Source: Propionibacteriaceae bacterium
GTDB taxonomy: Bacteria; Actinomycetota; Actinomycetes; Propionibacteriales; Propionibacteriaceae
Reading direction: 5' to 3'
NCBI GenBank assembly: GCA_009781325.1
Contig: WQYJ01000012.1
Coordinates: forward strand, 1-20,456
DNA: 20,456 bases
The notes beneath the pieces are model-generated. The model ran no database searches. It saw nothing but the letters and a program-made list of their open reading frames with translations, and had not been told where the DNA came from. Positions 9,101 through 16,712 of the stretch are shown piece by piece. The first letter of the stretch is position 1; the number at the start of each line of letters is the position of its first letter. The translations under genes were made by a program, and so were the position numbers.

Positions 9101-12100
9101 TACCTGTCGCCACCAGAGCTGTGGCTGAGGGGCCCCAGGGAGTTGGCGGAGCAATGGCATCCCACGGTGTTCCCGGCTGCGAGGATGACTTGCCCGCGCC
9201 GTTCGTGGCGACCACTGTATAGACATAAGCCCGGCCGTCATAGACAATTTCATCCCCGTTATCTCCGAGGCTGGTCCCTGTTGTCACCGGGAAGACCTTC
9301 GGCGGAACCAGTGAACCTGTACGAGTTACCTGATAGGTCACAGGACCGGGACCGTTAGGGTCTACCGGCTTCCAGCTCACAGCCACAAGTGCGGTTTCGC
9401 CTAAGGTGGTCGCCGTTGTCGTGATCGCTGCCGCTGGCCATAATGGGTTTCCAGCAGATTGGCAGGTCACATTGACCGGTTGTGCACTCTTTCCGGCTTG
9501 GTTTTCAGCGAGCAGAGTGAACTTGTATGTGCTGTTGTTGTTGAGGCCTGAGACGAAGAAGGTACGCGTGGACGCAGCTCTGGTCGAGACCTCTCCATTG
9601 ACACTGATGTGGTAGAGGGTCGGTGCTGACCCTTCACCATCGGTGTCACCCCAGGCAACTTCGATACTGCCGTCACCGAAGCCTGAGCAGGTGAAATCTC
9701 TGGTGATTCCCGGGACCGCATTCGGGGTAACCCAGCCGCTCCAATCACTCCACGGCGATTCTCCTGCCTTGTTGATGGCTTGAACCTGGAAGCGGTATTG
9801 AGTTCCATTCGTCAGACCCGGAATCTCGCATGTTGTTGCCAAACCACAATCAATAGTTCCGTCATCCCATCTCAGACGGTATCCGGTGATCGGAGAGCCG
9901 TTATCTGCACCAGGAGTAAAACTCACCGATGCTGATTTGCTCCGCAGAGCGGCATTCGGGGTCGGCGGTCTGGGAGCATCGGGGCGTCCAAAAACCGTGA
10001 CAGTGAAACTGGCCTGAACCTGGCGGTCAGTTCGATCAGAATCCGATAGATCTGAGGCAACGACATTGATCGTCACCACACCATGGGCATCCGGAGAAGG
10101 TGTGACAACCACGGTCATTCCTTCAACACTAACCTTGGCTGATGGTCCAGAAACGACTGTGGGCGTTCCCACAATGATGGGCCGTGGGTCCAACAGAGGA
10201 GACCGCAGTTGAACCGGCACACGAACAGAGGCTCCCTGCTGAATGTCGGTCACAGAGGCAACCGAGACAGTCGGCTTCGGAGCGGCGACCACCCTTACTG
10301 CGATCTCACCGGTCACCGTCGGATAACCTTCGATTCCGATCGTCAGCACTGATTGCGTTCCGGCTTCAGCCGTACTCCTGGCCTGGACGCCCAGGACATG
10401 GTTGGGGGTCACTGACTGGAAGGAATCTGCTTGTTCACCCCACTGGCCTGTGAAGATGAGGTTGGCGGCACTGGTTGTGTCCGGCATCCAAATCTGACAC
10501 ATTTCTGCAATCGGCAGTTGACGGGCTCCTCCGCCCTGGACAACTTCGATCACTTGGTCAGGACAGTATAGAACCGGCTGTGATGCTCCGATCTGGACCG
10601 GGATACTGATGACTCCGGTGATCGCATCGGCATCTGTGGACTCTTTCGAATCACGGACCTCAACAGTCAGCGAAGCAGGGCCCACATAGCCATTGAGGCC
10701 GGTCAATGTCACATGATCGTCAGCATCTGCGATGGCGTTCAAAGTGATGGACGGAGCAGTCCACACCCGTGACGGCAAGGTCAGATACACATTTCTGCCT
10801 CGCGGAGAAATGATGTAGTTATTCAGATCAACACCGATGGTGCCGTCTCGCTCCATGGTGATCATTCCTTCAGACATCAGCGTCAAGTGTCTGGGTGGAT
10901 CCATGGGAACATAGATCACAGCCATCGCCTGGGCTCCATCTGCATCCTCGACGACGTACGGTACGACCTGAGTCACATTCTTGGTTGGGATGGTGACCGT
11001 GCAGGTGTCTGGATTGTAGGCTCCGGTGGCGGGATCGGGGTTGCAATTGATCTCACCGTCACCTCCGACCGAGACAACATGCAGAGCATCAATGGGACCA
11101 TCGATATCCCAGGCACGGTCGAGAACTCGTACTGTGACAAAACCATTTTCCATATTCCGGGCGATGTGATCGTAGACCTTCGGCGGATTCAGATAGCCTT
11201 CCTGGGAACGGATTGTTACCTGAGCAGAGAGTCCGGCTACCCCATTGCCTTCCAAGTGGTAATTGAAGGTCAGAGCCGGCTCATCAGCTTCCGGAGCCCT
11301 GGTGACAACCGTATTGGTCAGTTCATCGTTCTCATCCAGGACTTGTTCAATTCGGCGATCATCACTGTCGAGAACCAGGGTTGGATAGCCGGATCCGAGA
11401 GGGGTGATGTCGTTGGTCATGGGCTGAATCGTCACCGGTGACCCAGGCTGAGCTGTCACCACATCTGCGACTGCGACCGGAGGAGGTGAATCCATGCGCG
11501 GAACCAGCCCAATGCGGACAGTGCCGATCCCAACAGCACCATAGGCATCCAGAACCTCATAGGTGAAGGAATCAAATCCCTCGCTCGGAGCATCAGGATA
11601 GGACTCGTAAAGCAAGGTGTTGGCGCTCCAGCGGATGACCTGCCCGTACTGCGGAGATGAGGCTAACCCTGTCACCACCACGGAGTCGCCGTCGGGATCT
11701 TGTCCGTACGACGGGACAGTGATGTCGATGGTTGAACCGATGATGACCCGTTCTTCAATCGGAGCGGGGTTGGGAGCATGGTTGACGAAGGTTTCTGTGG
11801 GTGCAGGAACCACATTCACCCAGACGAAACCGGTCACAGGAGAGCCCATGGCGACCCCAGCTTGGTATTCAATACGCAAACGGCGTGGAGTCTCAAGATC
11901 CTTAGGTGCCTCGTAACGAATACGATCCCCGTCAACGTAGGCAAAACCCACGTCGACCATCGCCTGATCGATCGGAAGAGAGGGGTCTTCAACCTTGAGT
12001 TGGCCCATATGCCCCATGTCATCAACATTGTTGTTGAGTACCAGTTTCTGTCCGGACTGGGATGTATCATTCACCAGCGGAGAGATCAGCGTCACGTCTC

Positions 12101-14516
12101 CGGCTCTGACACTGACCTCATCGTCAACGACAGTGACCAGGTCAACATCGAGGGCAGGTTCCATCACCACGGTCACCTGACCTTCGGCGGTTTCACCGCT
12201 TCCGGCTGTGATGACATAGTCGATGATGGCTGAGGTTGTTTGTGTCACGTCATGGGTTGCTTCCACCCAGAGCCAGCGCCCGCGAGTTACCGCGGCATGG
12301 ACGATGCTGGGATCTCTGCTTGTCGCTGATACTACGGTGAGGACAGAGCCCTTGGGATCATAGTCATTAGCGAGGACATCGATGATTGCTGGTACGGTTC
12401 CGCGCAGCACCACTGAATCAGGCATTGCTGCCAGCGAATCGTCGTCAACGATGTCAACGCGGATCGAACCGCGGGCGAACATAGAACCATAGGACACCAT
12501 GTAGTCAAGGAAGAAGGTGCCTGCTGCTCGAGAGTTGATGGTCACAGCTCCGGAGTTGAGATCGGTCACAACATCCAAGCCCATGCGCGGAGCGATGGGT
12601 GAAGCAATCGCTAGCTTGGCCTGACGGTTGAGCGGATCGGCACCTGGTTGATCATTGTCGAGGGGATAGAAGGTCACCGAGTGGCCGCGAACACCGCGTA
12701 CCGCATCAGGATTCGCGACGGGGGAAACACCCTGGACGTCACTCGTACCCAGAACGTGAACAATCTGTGCTCCCATCACTTGACCCCCATGAGAGTCGAC
12801 AACCATGTATTCGAGTTTTTCATCGATAGGAGATTCACTCAGAGGAGCTGCGTACTGGATCACTGACTGTCCGGTGACTGGGATAGCCCGATCCCCTACC
12901 CACGCTGAGACAATCGACAGCGAGTCAGAATCTGGGTCTCTCCAGTGGTCTGCCGGAGTGAGCGAGATCGTGGAACCGGAAGCCACAACAGTATTGACAG
13001 GTTTAGCGATTGCAGCTTCACGCAGGAAGGGTGCGGAGTTCTCGTTCGGCTGGCGGAAAGACACCGTCACCACGGCTGCAGACGTGGGATTGTCTTCGTC
13101 ATCCTTGGAGTCTGAATCCACAGCACGACTGGTGATCGTATAGGTGAAGGAGACATCCGCTGTTGATTCTGCACTGGGATTGAACAGAAGTGTCTGGCCG
13201 TCCGGGGAGATGGACAGATCCAGCCCAGACGGATTATCGATCCTGGTGATCGAGACAATCCCGCCGCTGGGGTTCTTGTCGTTGTCAAGAACATGGAGGA
13301 CGCTGGAGGCACCGGGGCGAACCCAGATTTGATCATTGACAGCCTCAACCGATCCTGTTGCTGGGTCAGGATCGACCTCCTCGGGCGGATCAAGTTCCTC
13401 CAAGGGCTGCATTTCCTCAAGAGTTGAGATCGCAATTTGATCAGCCATATCAAAAAGACCACCGGTGGTGAAGTCGTTAAGAATCACTGCATTGTAGTTC
13501 GACCTGAAGACAGGAGTTTGGTAATTATGTTCGTGGACAACGGTGGATTCAGAAACCTGCACGACCGGACCGGGTGAGCCAGGCCATACCCCCATGATCG
13601 CTCCGCCAAGAACGACTGGAGACGCCGGGAAACCGCTGATCTGGAAACCTGACGACGGCAGTTCATAGACAGATTTCCGCGAAGACCCATCAAGTCCCAG
13701 GCACAACAAGGCCGACTTGATGGCGACAACAACACAGTCTCCATCAACGCCCGGCTGCTGCAGAACAGGAGTGGTGTCCTGCCCAAGATTGAAACTGGTG
13801 TCGTTAGAGAAGTAGACCATGCCAGAGGAGCGATCTGCGATGGCACCTACTCCATTGACAACACTGACCTGGACAGAAGCTAAGGGGGAGCCCACCGAGC
13901 CAGAGGATGTACGCCTGTTTTCGTCGATGAAGATCCAATCACCGGATGTGGTTGCCGCAAAGATACGGCCCTTGGAGTCGACCGCGATGTCGGCTTCGGA
14001 GATACTGTCGAACTTGGCCGCGGTGGTGTATTCCTCCAATAAGTCGGAAGGACGTACGGCTCTCGTCGGTGAGTAGCTCACTACTCGAATCTCACCTGTC
14101 ATCGCTGAGACCCAGGCAAGGATTCCTCCGCCCATGGCAAGACGCCCGGAGACATCGATCACCATCTCTGTCGAGTCATCGACAATGCCGTTACGCGTAT
14201 CGACGGGGAACAGTCGCCCAGAGTTCTTTTGCCAGACGACAACCGTCTCTTGGTCTTGGAGCATCTCCATTAGTGAAGCTTGGCCTTGGCGGCCAGGGTC
14301 GGTCATCAATGAGTCGACGGCACCCGCATTGCGATTGAACCTCGCAATGACATGCTTGATGTCAGCAGTGACCCACACACCAGAATTATGCAGATCCATG
14401 ACTCGCTCTGGATGACCATTAGTCACAGCAATCAAACTAGCAACCAGCGCGACAGACACAACGAAGACGCCTAGCACAATCATTGTGCTAGGACGGAATT
14501 TACTTGTCGTAGGCAT
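6141..14516 (-). CDS. fn3: Giant Ig-like / fibronectin type III surface protein
   Basis: This protein has 2791 residues from the ATG at 14516. An in-frame TTG at 14522 is less likely because GGAGGAGGG ends directly against it, whereas it is 6 nt from the ATG. A short cytoplasmic basic N-terminus precedes one membrane helix (about 11-33), so it is a signal-anchored external protein. Outside follow: a beta-propeller-like region (about 40-350, with repeated 'V-W-V-T', 'I-A-V-D-S-K-G-R-I-F'); an acidic Pro-rich linker (about 370-385); about six Ig/cadherin-like repeats carrying 'D-N-D-x-x-P' or 'A-N-D-Y-D-P-K-G' motifs (about 388-1500); three Fn3 domains (about 1510-1602, 1603-1690, 1691-1790); Cys-paired repeats (about 1900-2690); and a C-terminal domain with four Cys. 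No sortase motif or C-terminal TM is seen. The protein is probably an adhesin or envelope scaffold, or the ligand sensed by the kinase; the family's function is not settled. It is longer than the bifidobacterial Fn3 protein as I recall it (roughly 2,000 residues). Confidence 0.92.
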   Translation of the reverse strand: MPTTSKFRPSTMIVLGVFVVSVALVASLIAVTNGHPERVMDLHNSGVWVTADIKHVIARFNRNAGAVDSLMTDPGRQGQASLMEMLQDQETVVVWQKNSGRLFPVDTRNGIVDDSTEMVIDVSGRLAMGGGILAWVSAMTGEIRVVSYSPTRAVRPSDLLEEYTTAAKFDSISEADIAVDSKGRIFAATTSGDWIFIDENRRTSSGSVGSPLASVQVSVVNGVGAIADRSSGMVYFSNDTSFNLGQDTTPVLQQPGVDGDCVVVAIKSALLCLGLDGSSRKSVYELPSSGFQISGFPASPVVLGGAIMGVWPGSPGPVVQVSESTVVHEHNYQTPVFRSNYNAVILNDFTTGGLFDMADQIAISTLEEMQPLEELDPPEEVDPDPATGSVEAVNDQIWVRPGASSVLHVLDNDKNPSGGIVSITRIDNPSGLDLSISPDGQTLLFNPSAESTADVSFTYTITSRAVDSDSKDDEDNPTSAAVVTVSFRQPNENSAPFLREAAIAKPVNTVVASGSTISLTPADHWRDPDSDSLSIVSAWVGDRAIPVTGQSVIQYAAPLSESPIDEKLEYMVVDSHGGQVMGAQIVHVLGTSDVQGVSPVANPDAVRGVRGHSVTFYPLDNDQPGADPLNRQAKLAIASPIAPRMGLDVVTDLNSGAVTINSRAAGTFFLDYMVSYGSMFARGSIRVDIVDDDSLAAMPDSVVLRGTVPAIIDVLANDYDPKGSVLTVVSATSRDPSIVHAAVTRGRWLWVEATHDVTQTTSAIIDYVITAGSGETAEGQVTVVMEPALDVDLVTVVDDEVSVRAGDVTLISPLVNDTSQSGQKLVLNNNVDDMGHMGQLKVEDPSLPIDQAMVDVGFAYVDGDRIRYEAPKDLETPRRLRIEYQAGVAMGSPVTGFVWVNVVPAPTETFVNHAPNPAPIEERVIIGSTIDITVPSYGQDPDGDSVVVTGLASSPQYGQVIRWSANTLLYESYPDAPSEGFDSFTYEVLDAYGAVGIGTVRIGLVPRMDSPPPVAVADVVTAQPGSPVTIQPMTNDITPLGSGYPTLVLDSDDRRIEQVLDENDELTNTVVTRAPEADEPALTFNYHLEGNGVAGLSAQVTIRSQEGYLNPPKVYDHIARNMENGFVTVRVLDRAWDIDGPIDALHVVSVGGDGEINCNPDPATGAYNPDTCTVTIPTKNVTQVVPYVVEDADGAQAMAVIYVPMDPPRHLTLMSEGMITMERDGTIGVDLNNYIISPRGRNVYLTLPSRVWTAPSITLNAIADADDHVTLTGLNGYVGPASLTVEVRDSKESTDADAITGVISIPVQIGASQPVLYCPDQVIEVVQGGGARQLPIAEMCQIWMPDTTSAANLIFTGQWGEQADSFQSVTPNHVLGVQARSTAEAGTQSVLTIGIEGYPTVTGEIAVRVVAAPKPTVSVASVTDIQQGASVRVPVQLRSPLLDPRPIIVGTPTVVSGPSAKVSVEGMTVVVTPSPDAHGVVTINVVASDLSDSDRTDRQVQASFTVTVFGRPDAPRPPTPNAALRSKSASVSFTPGADNGSPITGYRLRWDDGTIDCGLATTCEIPGLTNGTQYRFQVQAINKAGESPWSDWSGWVTPNAVPGITRDFTCSGFGDGSIEVAWGDTDGEGSAPTLYHISVNGEVSTRAASTRTFFVSGLNNNSTYKFTLLAENQAGKSAQPVNVTCQSAGNPLWPAAAITTTATTLGETALVAVSWKPVDPNGPGPVTYQVTRTGSLVPPKVFPVTTGTSLGDNGDEIVYDGRAYVYTVVATNGAGKSSSQPGTPWDAIAPPTPWGPSATALVATGITGEVEVRVNTFPNFRDAAGWVTVLDGDKEVANLVPGRGSVKLTGYPNGVDLAFSFVACNSRSCNTPKLETLAMGPYGPLGAPSLTVSPDPEKFGGRGVCARAASPASNGTNGRPASLRITAEPGSVSTSAPTLAPTLEYCVDAGGFKKDVLFSAELVPVSGQLRGTSLATKQTGTSAMGPPEPWAPNAISLVASGNSQQLVLTIKTWPVGNGGVLHAEISYNGVTRDVEYSPGASVVLDGLPNGVKVDVSVVACAVEGGASRCSEAWTGSATPYGPWSLALVKVTPAPPATASVNKKVCATFEADPNGAMTRLVVSNSKDSTTSTKEGDRDRLTVEHCVTASSATDKVTFTARLTDIGGSRTITPASVTVDPAPDPPPMSVTLKSPIPQVLSANMDKKVCVEFEVVSPGAPAKLVVTSTNPSGTASAEKTGTFTVPLCVDAVTANRPVSFVAKLTDASSYDRHPITLPAVVINSPADPPAMSLNAPTAKIQAPGDPHTNKKVCVTVTANANTLPATLRITTTPSLGSTASSGSGALTITNWCVDAGSGNRAVKFTATMTDDSGTGRKLDPKEVSVTSPKDPAAMTLAKGVAGPFVTGKSADKRVCAAWDATPNGLAAKLSVTWTPSAPLVYGEPTDSGSSGTLHVYFCVDPGKANINVVFNATLTDESGSGRVTQTGVENGTSPEDPPGPLSIVKGTANPEASGPSNNKRVCATFTARANGGLAELVVTNNFDGISSSKQGDGDFNGSLCVDTKAAGVSVTFIAKLTDLSGFDRPSPTPSTATAASPADVPGMLVSFASSKPTGNGPNTNKEVCATFNVDPQGYSASMIIRNSVNANTATWTGSSAGSKELCINAGGPNVKVTFTATVTDTSGNGRDAKSATGTGTSARDVPKVVMARGDFWGPCDPDDPTTSPCYYVNLTLTNFSGKADCKFTINNVYPFTVTLDNGLWKSNYMGGGARGRGTWRVTCTERLTGTVYSHQITVA
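6440..8217 (-). repeat. Protein-level tandem array of Cys-paired repeats in the giant protein
   Basis: Six consecutive units of about 102 codons start near 8217, 7916, 7606, 7300, 6980 and 6674. Each opens with 'N/D-K-K/R/E-V-C' (Val replaced by other small residues in places). Each then has an 'A-x-L-V-V-T-x' strand and a second Cys in 'L-C-V-D-A', and closes with 'V-x-F-x-A-x-L-T-D-x-S-G-x-x-R'. A seventh, divergent unit lies upstream near 8818 ('R-G-V-C-A-R' ... 'Y-C-V-D-A'). The DNA has diverged, so this is an old protein duplication and not a DNA repeat. The two Cys per unit suggest one disulphide per domain outside the membrane. I do not match the unit to a named family. Confidence 0.8.
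9145..9988 (-). other. Three fibronectin type III domains within the giant protein
   Basis: The first domain (about 9988-9712) is a textbook Fn3: 'P-D-A-P-R-P-P-T-P' entry, 'S-x-S-V-S-F-T-P...D-N-G-S-P-I-T-G-Y-R', then 'L-T-N-G-T-Q-Y-R-F-Q-V-Q-A-I-N-K-A-G-E-S'. The second (about 9710-9445) has 'L-N-N-N-S-T-Y-K-F-T-L-L-A-E-N-Q-A-G-K-S'. The third (about 9444-9145) has 'A-Y-V-Y-T-V-V-A-T-N-G-A-G-K-S-S'. These domains give the protein family its name. Two extra Fn3-like units of weaker match follow before the Cys repeats begin. Confidence 0.85.
14470..14492. repeat. 23-bp near-perfect palindrome inside the start of the giant gene
   Basis: CCTAGCACAAT and ATTGTGCTAGG are perfect 11-bp inverted arms around one central base. 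In the mRNA this can fold into a 10-bp stem with a 3-nt loop covering codons 9-16 of the giant protein, 25 to 47 nt after its ATG and at the start of the membrane helix. The arms continue in the coding frame (Pro-Ser-Thr-Met-Ile-Val-Leu-Gly). No U-tract follows, so it is not a standard terminator. Confidence 0.85.
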
Positions 14517-14518
14517 TA

Positions 14519-15246
14519 TCAACCCTCCTCCGAGTTGGTAATCGGGTTCGGTGATGGGCTGGGCGGTAAAAGAACCAAATCATCAGTGGTGATGATTTGA
14601 ATACCCAGGCAATACTCCACCAATCGAGCACGACGTGATGTTGCCAAGCGTCCAGGGCCGCCATGGAGTCCCCGTACTCCAGTGTCGGCAAGTTTAGAAC
14701 AGAGATAATCCAGTTTTCGGTTGAATTTCGTCACGGGCCAACCCAAGCGCTGCGCAGCCTGCGCGGACGTAGGTATGACACCAGAGCCCCGATTTTGCCG
14801 CCGCAGGATGTCTTCAGCGAGAACTGTAACGAGAATCCTCTGATCGGCAGTCAGTGTGATCGCACCGATCGTGAGTGCTCCCCCAGCATTGGCTTCGAGG
14901 GTCACCGATTCCCAGGGCGACTCTGTGATATTGATTTCGAACTCATAGGTAGTCTCACCAGCGGTAAACCACACTCCGACAAGGGGAAATACTAGCGGCA
15001 ATTGGCCCATGGGAGACAACCACGCCTGCAGTTCCCCTTGATTAGATGTCACAGTTGCCGACAGGGTTGAACCGACATTACGCAGCCACCACAAGCCAGA
15101 TCGAATTCGATCCGAAGGAAAACTCGGTGCAGGAAAGGGTTCACCTCATCCAGGGTTAGGTCGCCCTCACGGCCAATGGAGAAAGACTGCCCAGGGTCGA
15201 CACGGTAGATTTCACCGCAAAAATCAACGGTTAGTTCCGGGATCAT
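14519..15246 (-). pseudogene. FHA-HTH protein gene split by a one-base frameshift
   Basis: Two frames make one gene. The first starts at the ATG at 15246, in an ATGA overlap with the kinase stop and with AGGA about 8 nt upstream. It encodes an FHA-like N-terminus ('I-G-R-E-G-D', 'N-P-F-L-H-R-V-F-L-R-I-E') and in its own frame ends at 15049. The second frame (from about 15094 to 14519, a TTG-started frame of 191 codons) continues the same FHA fold: 'L-W-W-L-R-N-V-G-S' and the strands after it. It then has a helical, winged-HTH-like region ('P-T-S-A-Q-A-A-Q-R-L-G-W-P-V-T-K-F-N-R-K-L') and a Pro-Ser-rich tail. A -1 shift near 15094-15099 (equivalent to one missing base) would join them into about 242 residues. 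FHA domains bind phosphothreonine, so this is a likely partner of the kinase. The gene could be inactivated, carry a sequencing error, or be read through by frameshifting. No classical X-XXY-YYZ slippery site is evident. Confidence 0.7.
14523..14531 (-). promoter_or_regulatory. RBS that fixes the start of the giant gene
   Basis: GGAGGAGGG is read on the minus strand and is followed by TTGATA and then ATG. The spacing of about 6-9 nt suits the ATG at 14516 and not the in-frame TTG at 14522. The preceding gene's stop (TGA, 14519-14521) lies in the spacer, so the two genes are separated by only 2 nt and are likely translationally coupled. Confidence 0.75.
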
Positions 15247-16712
15247 GGCACACATCCTTTCTTTCCGTCGAGTTGGACATATCCGCCAGAACCTCGGCTA
15301 ACCCTGACGGTGACACACACTTTTTCGCCGTCGTGATAATCAATGGAGAACTCGGGATCTGAGAGCGTTTGTGTGCCCATCGGCAGATCATTGATCTCGA
15401 CTTCAACCAAGAAAAAGTCAGAAATGACTCGATAGTCGTAGGTCCATGTGAAGGTTGCCTTGGAATCGACGATGGCTCCTGTGACAACCGCTTTCCCTGG
15501 ATATGAGTCCTCGAAAGGCGGTTCAACACTCAAGGTTGGCAGATTTGACGGTGGTTCTTCTTTTTCACCGCGCCCAATGAAAATGAGAGCGATGACGGCG
15601 ATGACAATCGCTGCCAAGACGATCACGCCGATGATAATGGTCTTCTTGGAGGCTCGCGGTTCATCAGCCGGTTCTGGTTCTGCGTACTCATGCAAGACGA
15701 TGGGGCGAACACGCGTCGGCTCTGGGGCTTGCGGGGCCACAGCAGGAGGTTCCGGTGTCGGCTGCGGCTGGTACTGGGCAACCGGAGCGGCTTGCCGTGC
15801 CTGTGTTGGCCCCATGTCCATCTCCCGGACAAAAGGCTTCGGCGGTATGGGAGCACGGGCAACTTTGAATGCTGTGGGGCGCAGCCCCAACTCTTCTTCG
15901 ATCTCATTGAGGCCTCGGGCAAGCTCCTCAGCGGTTGGTACCCGCATCCTGGGCTCTTTGCTCATTGCTTGCTTGAGAAGGCGTTCGAGCGATGATGGCA
16001 CATCTGGGCGCCCTAGGGAGGGCACCGGCAGGTCACGTACTCTGACCATGAGTGCGCCGGGCTTATTGTCTCCGCCAGGAACCTCAAAGGGGGAATGTCC
16101 GACGAGCAGATGCCACAGCGTGGCAGCCAGAGAGTAGACATCACCACGGTGATCCAGCGGGGCATTGGAGAACATTGCCTCCGGCGGCGCCCACGGAACA
16201 GACAGGGATGCTTCGGTCTCATCCTCAACATGCAGGAAGGAGGAGACACCGAAGTCTGTCAACGCTGGATCGGAGAATCTGTCGAGGAGTACGTTGGCTG
16301 GCTTGATGTCGCGGTGGAGTAAACCCACCTCGTGAGCCGCTTGGACAGCACTGGCGAGCTGCACACCAATCCGCAGAACCTCGGGTACGGGCATAGGCCC
16401 TTGGGCAACCGCCTGGACAAGTGTCTGGAGCGGGTAATAGGCCATTTCAATGTACGGACGGCCGTCTTGGGTGAGCCCAGAAGAGTAAACACGAACCACA
16501 TAGGGGTGTTCCAGAGCCGCCATTGTGTTGGCTTCATCAGCGAAACGCCTAATCAGTTGCGCATTGAGCGACTTTTCGTGGAGAACCTTAACAGCGACAT
16601 CGCGTACTGGATTCGAGGACTCATAGAGGAACACATCGGCATAGCCACCTGATCCCAGGAAGCCCTTGTAGGTCAGACCTGGGATGGTTGGTGCCTGCTG
16701 CCGTGTTCTCAT
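15243..16712 (-). CDS. pkb2: Membrane Ser/Thr protein kinase (PknB/Pkb2 type, no PASTA)
   Basis: This protein has 489 residues. The start codon abuts the stop of the FHA adaptor gene (TAAATG), with GAGG about 8 nt upstream. The kinase domain spans about 12-275: glycine loop 'G-S-G-G-Y-A-D-V' (20-27), Lys42 in V-A-V-K, Glu60, catalytic loop 'H-R-D-I-K-P-A-N' (133-140), 'D-F-G' (153-155), the 'A-P-P-E' variant of APE (175-178) and Asp191. All catalytic residues are intact. A Pro/Gln/Glu-rich juxtamembrane linker (about 285-352) leads to one TM (about 358-379). The ectodomain is only about 110 residues, a single Ig-like beta domain with Cys466 and Cys487 near the end, and no PASTA repeats, so the signal is not expected to be muropeptide via PASTA. 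It ends in an ATGA overlap with the FHA-HTH gene. The layout matches bifidobacterial pkb2. Likely substrates are the two FHA proteins and itself, countered by the PP2C (inference). Confidence 0.93.
   Translation of the reverse strand: MRTRQQAPTIPGLTYKGFLGSGGYADVFLYESSNPVRDVAVKVLHEKSLNAQLIRRFADEANTMAALEHPYVVRVYSSGLTQDGRPYIEMAYYPLQTLVQAVAQGPMPVPEVLRIGVQLASAVQAAHEVGLLHRDIKPANVLLDRFSDPALTDFGVSSFLHVEDETEASLSVPWAPPEAMFSNAPLDHRGDVYSLAATLWHLLVGHSPFEVPGGDNKPGALMVRVRDLPVPSLGRPDVPSSLERLLKQAMSKEPRMRVPTAEELARGLNEIEEELGLRPTAFKVARAPIPPKPFVREMDMGPTQARQAAPVAQYQPQPTPEPPAVAPQAPEPTRVRPIVLHEYAEPEPADEPRASKKTIIIGVIVLAAIVIAVIALIFIGRGEKEEPPSNLPTLSVEPPFEDSYPGKAVVTGAIVDSKATFTWTYDYRVISDFFLVEVEINDLPMGTQTLSDPEFSIDYHDGEKVCVTVRVSRGSGGYVQLDGKKGCVP

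Noticed and set aside
14517..14522. TTG start at 14522 for the giant protein
   Set aside because: The RBS ends directly against it; the ATG at 14516 has correct spacing.
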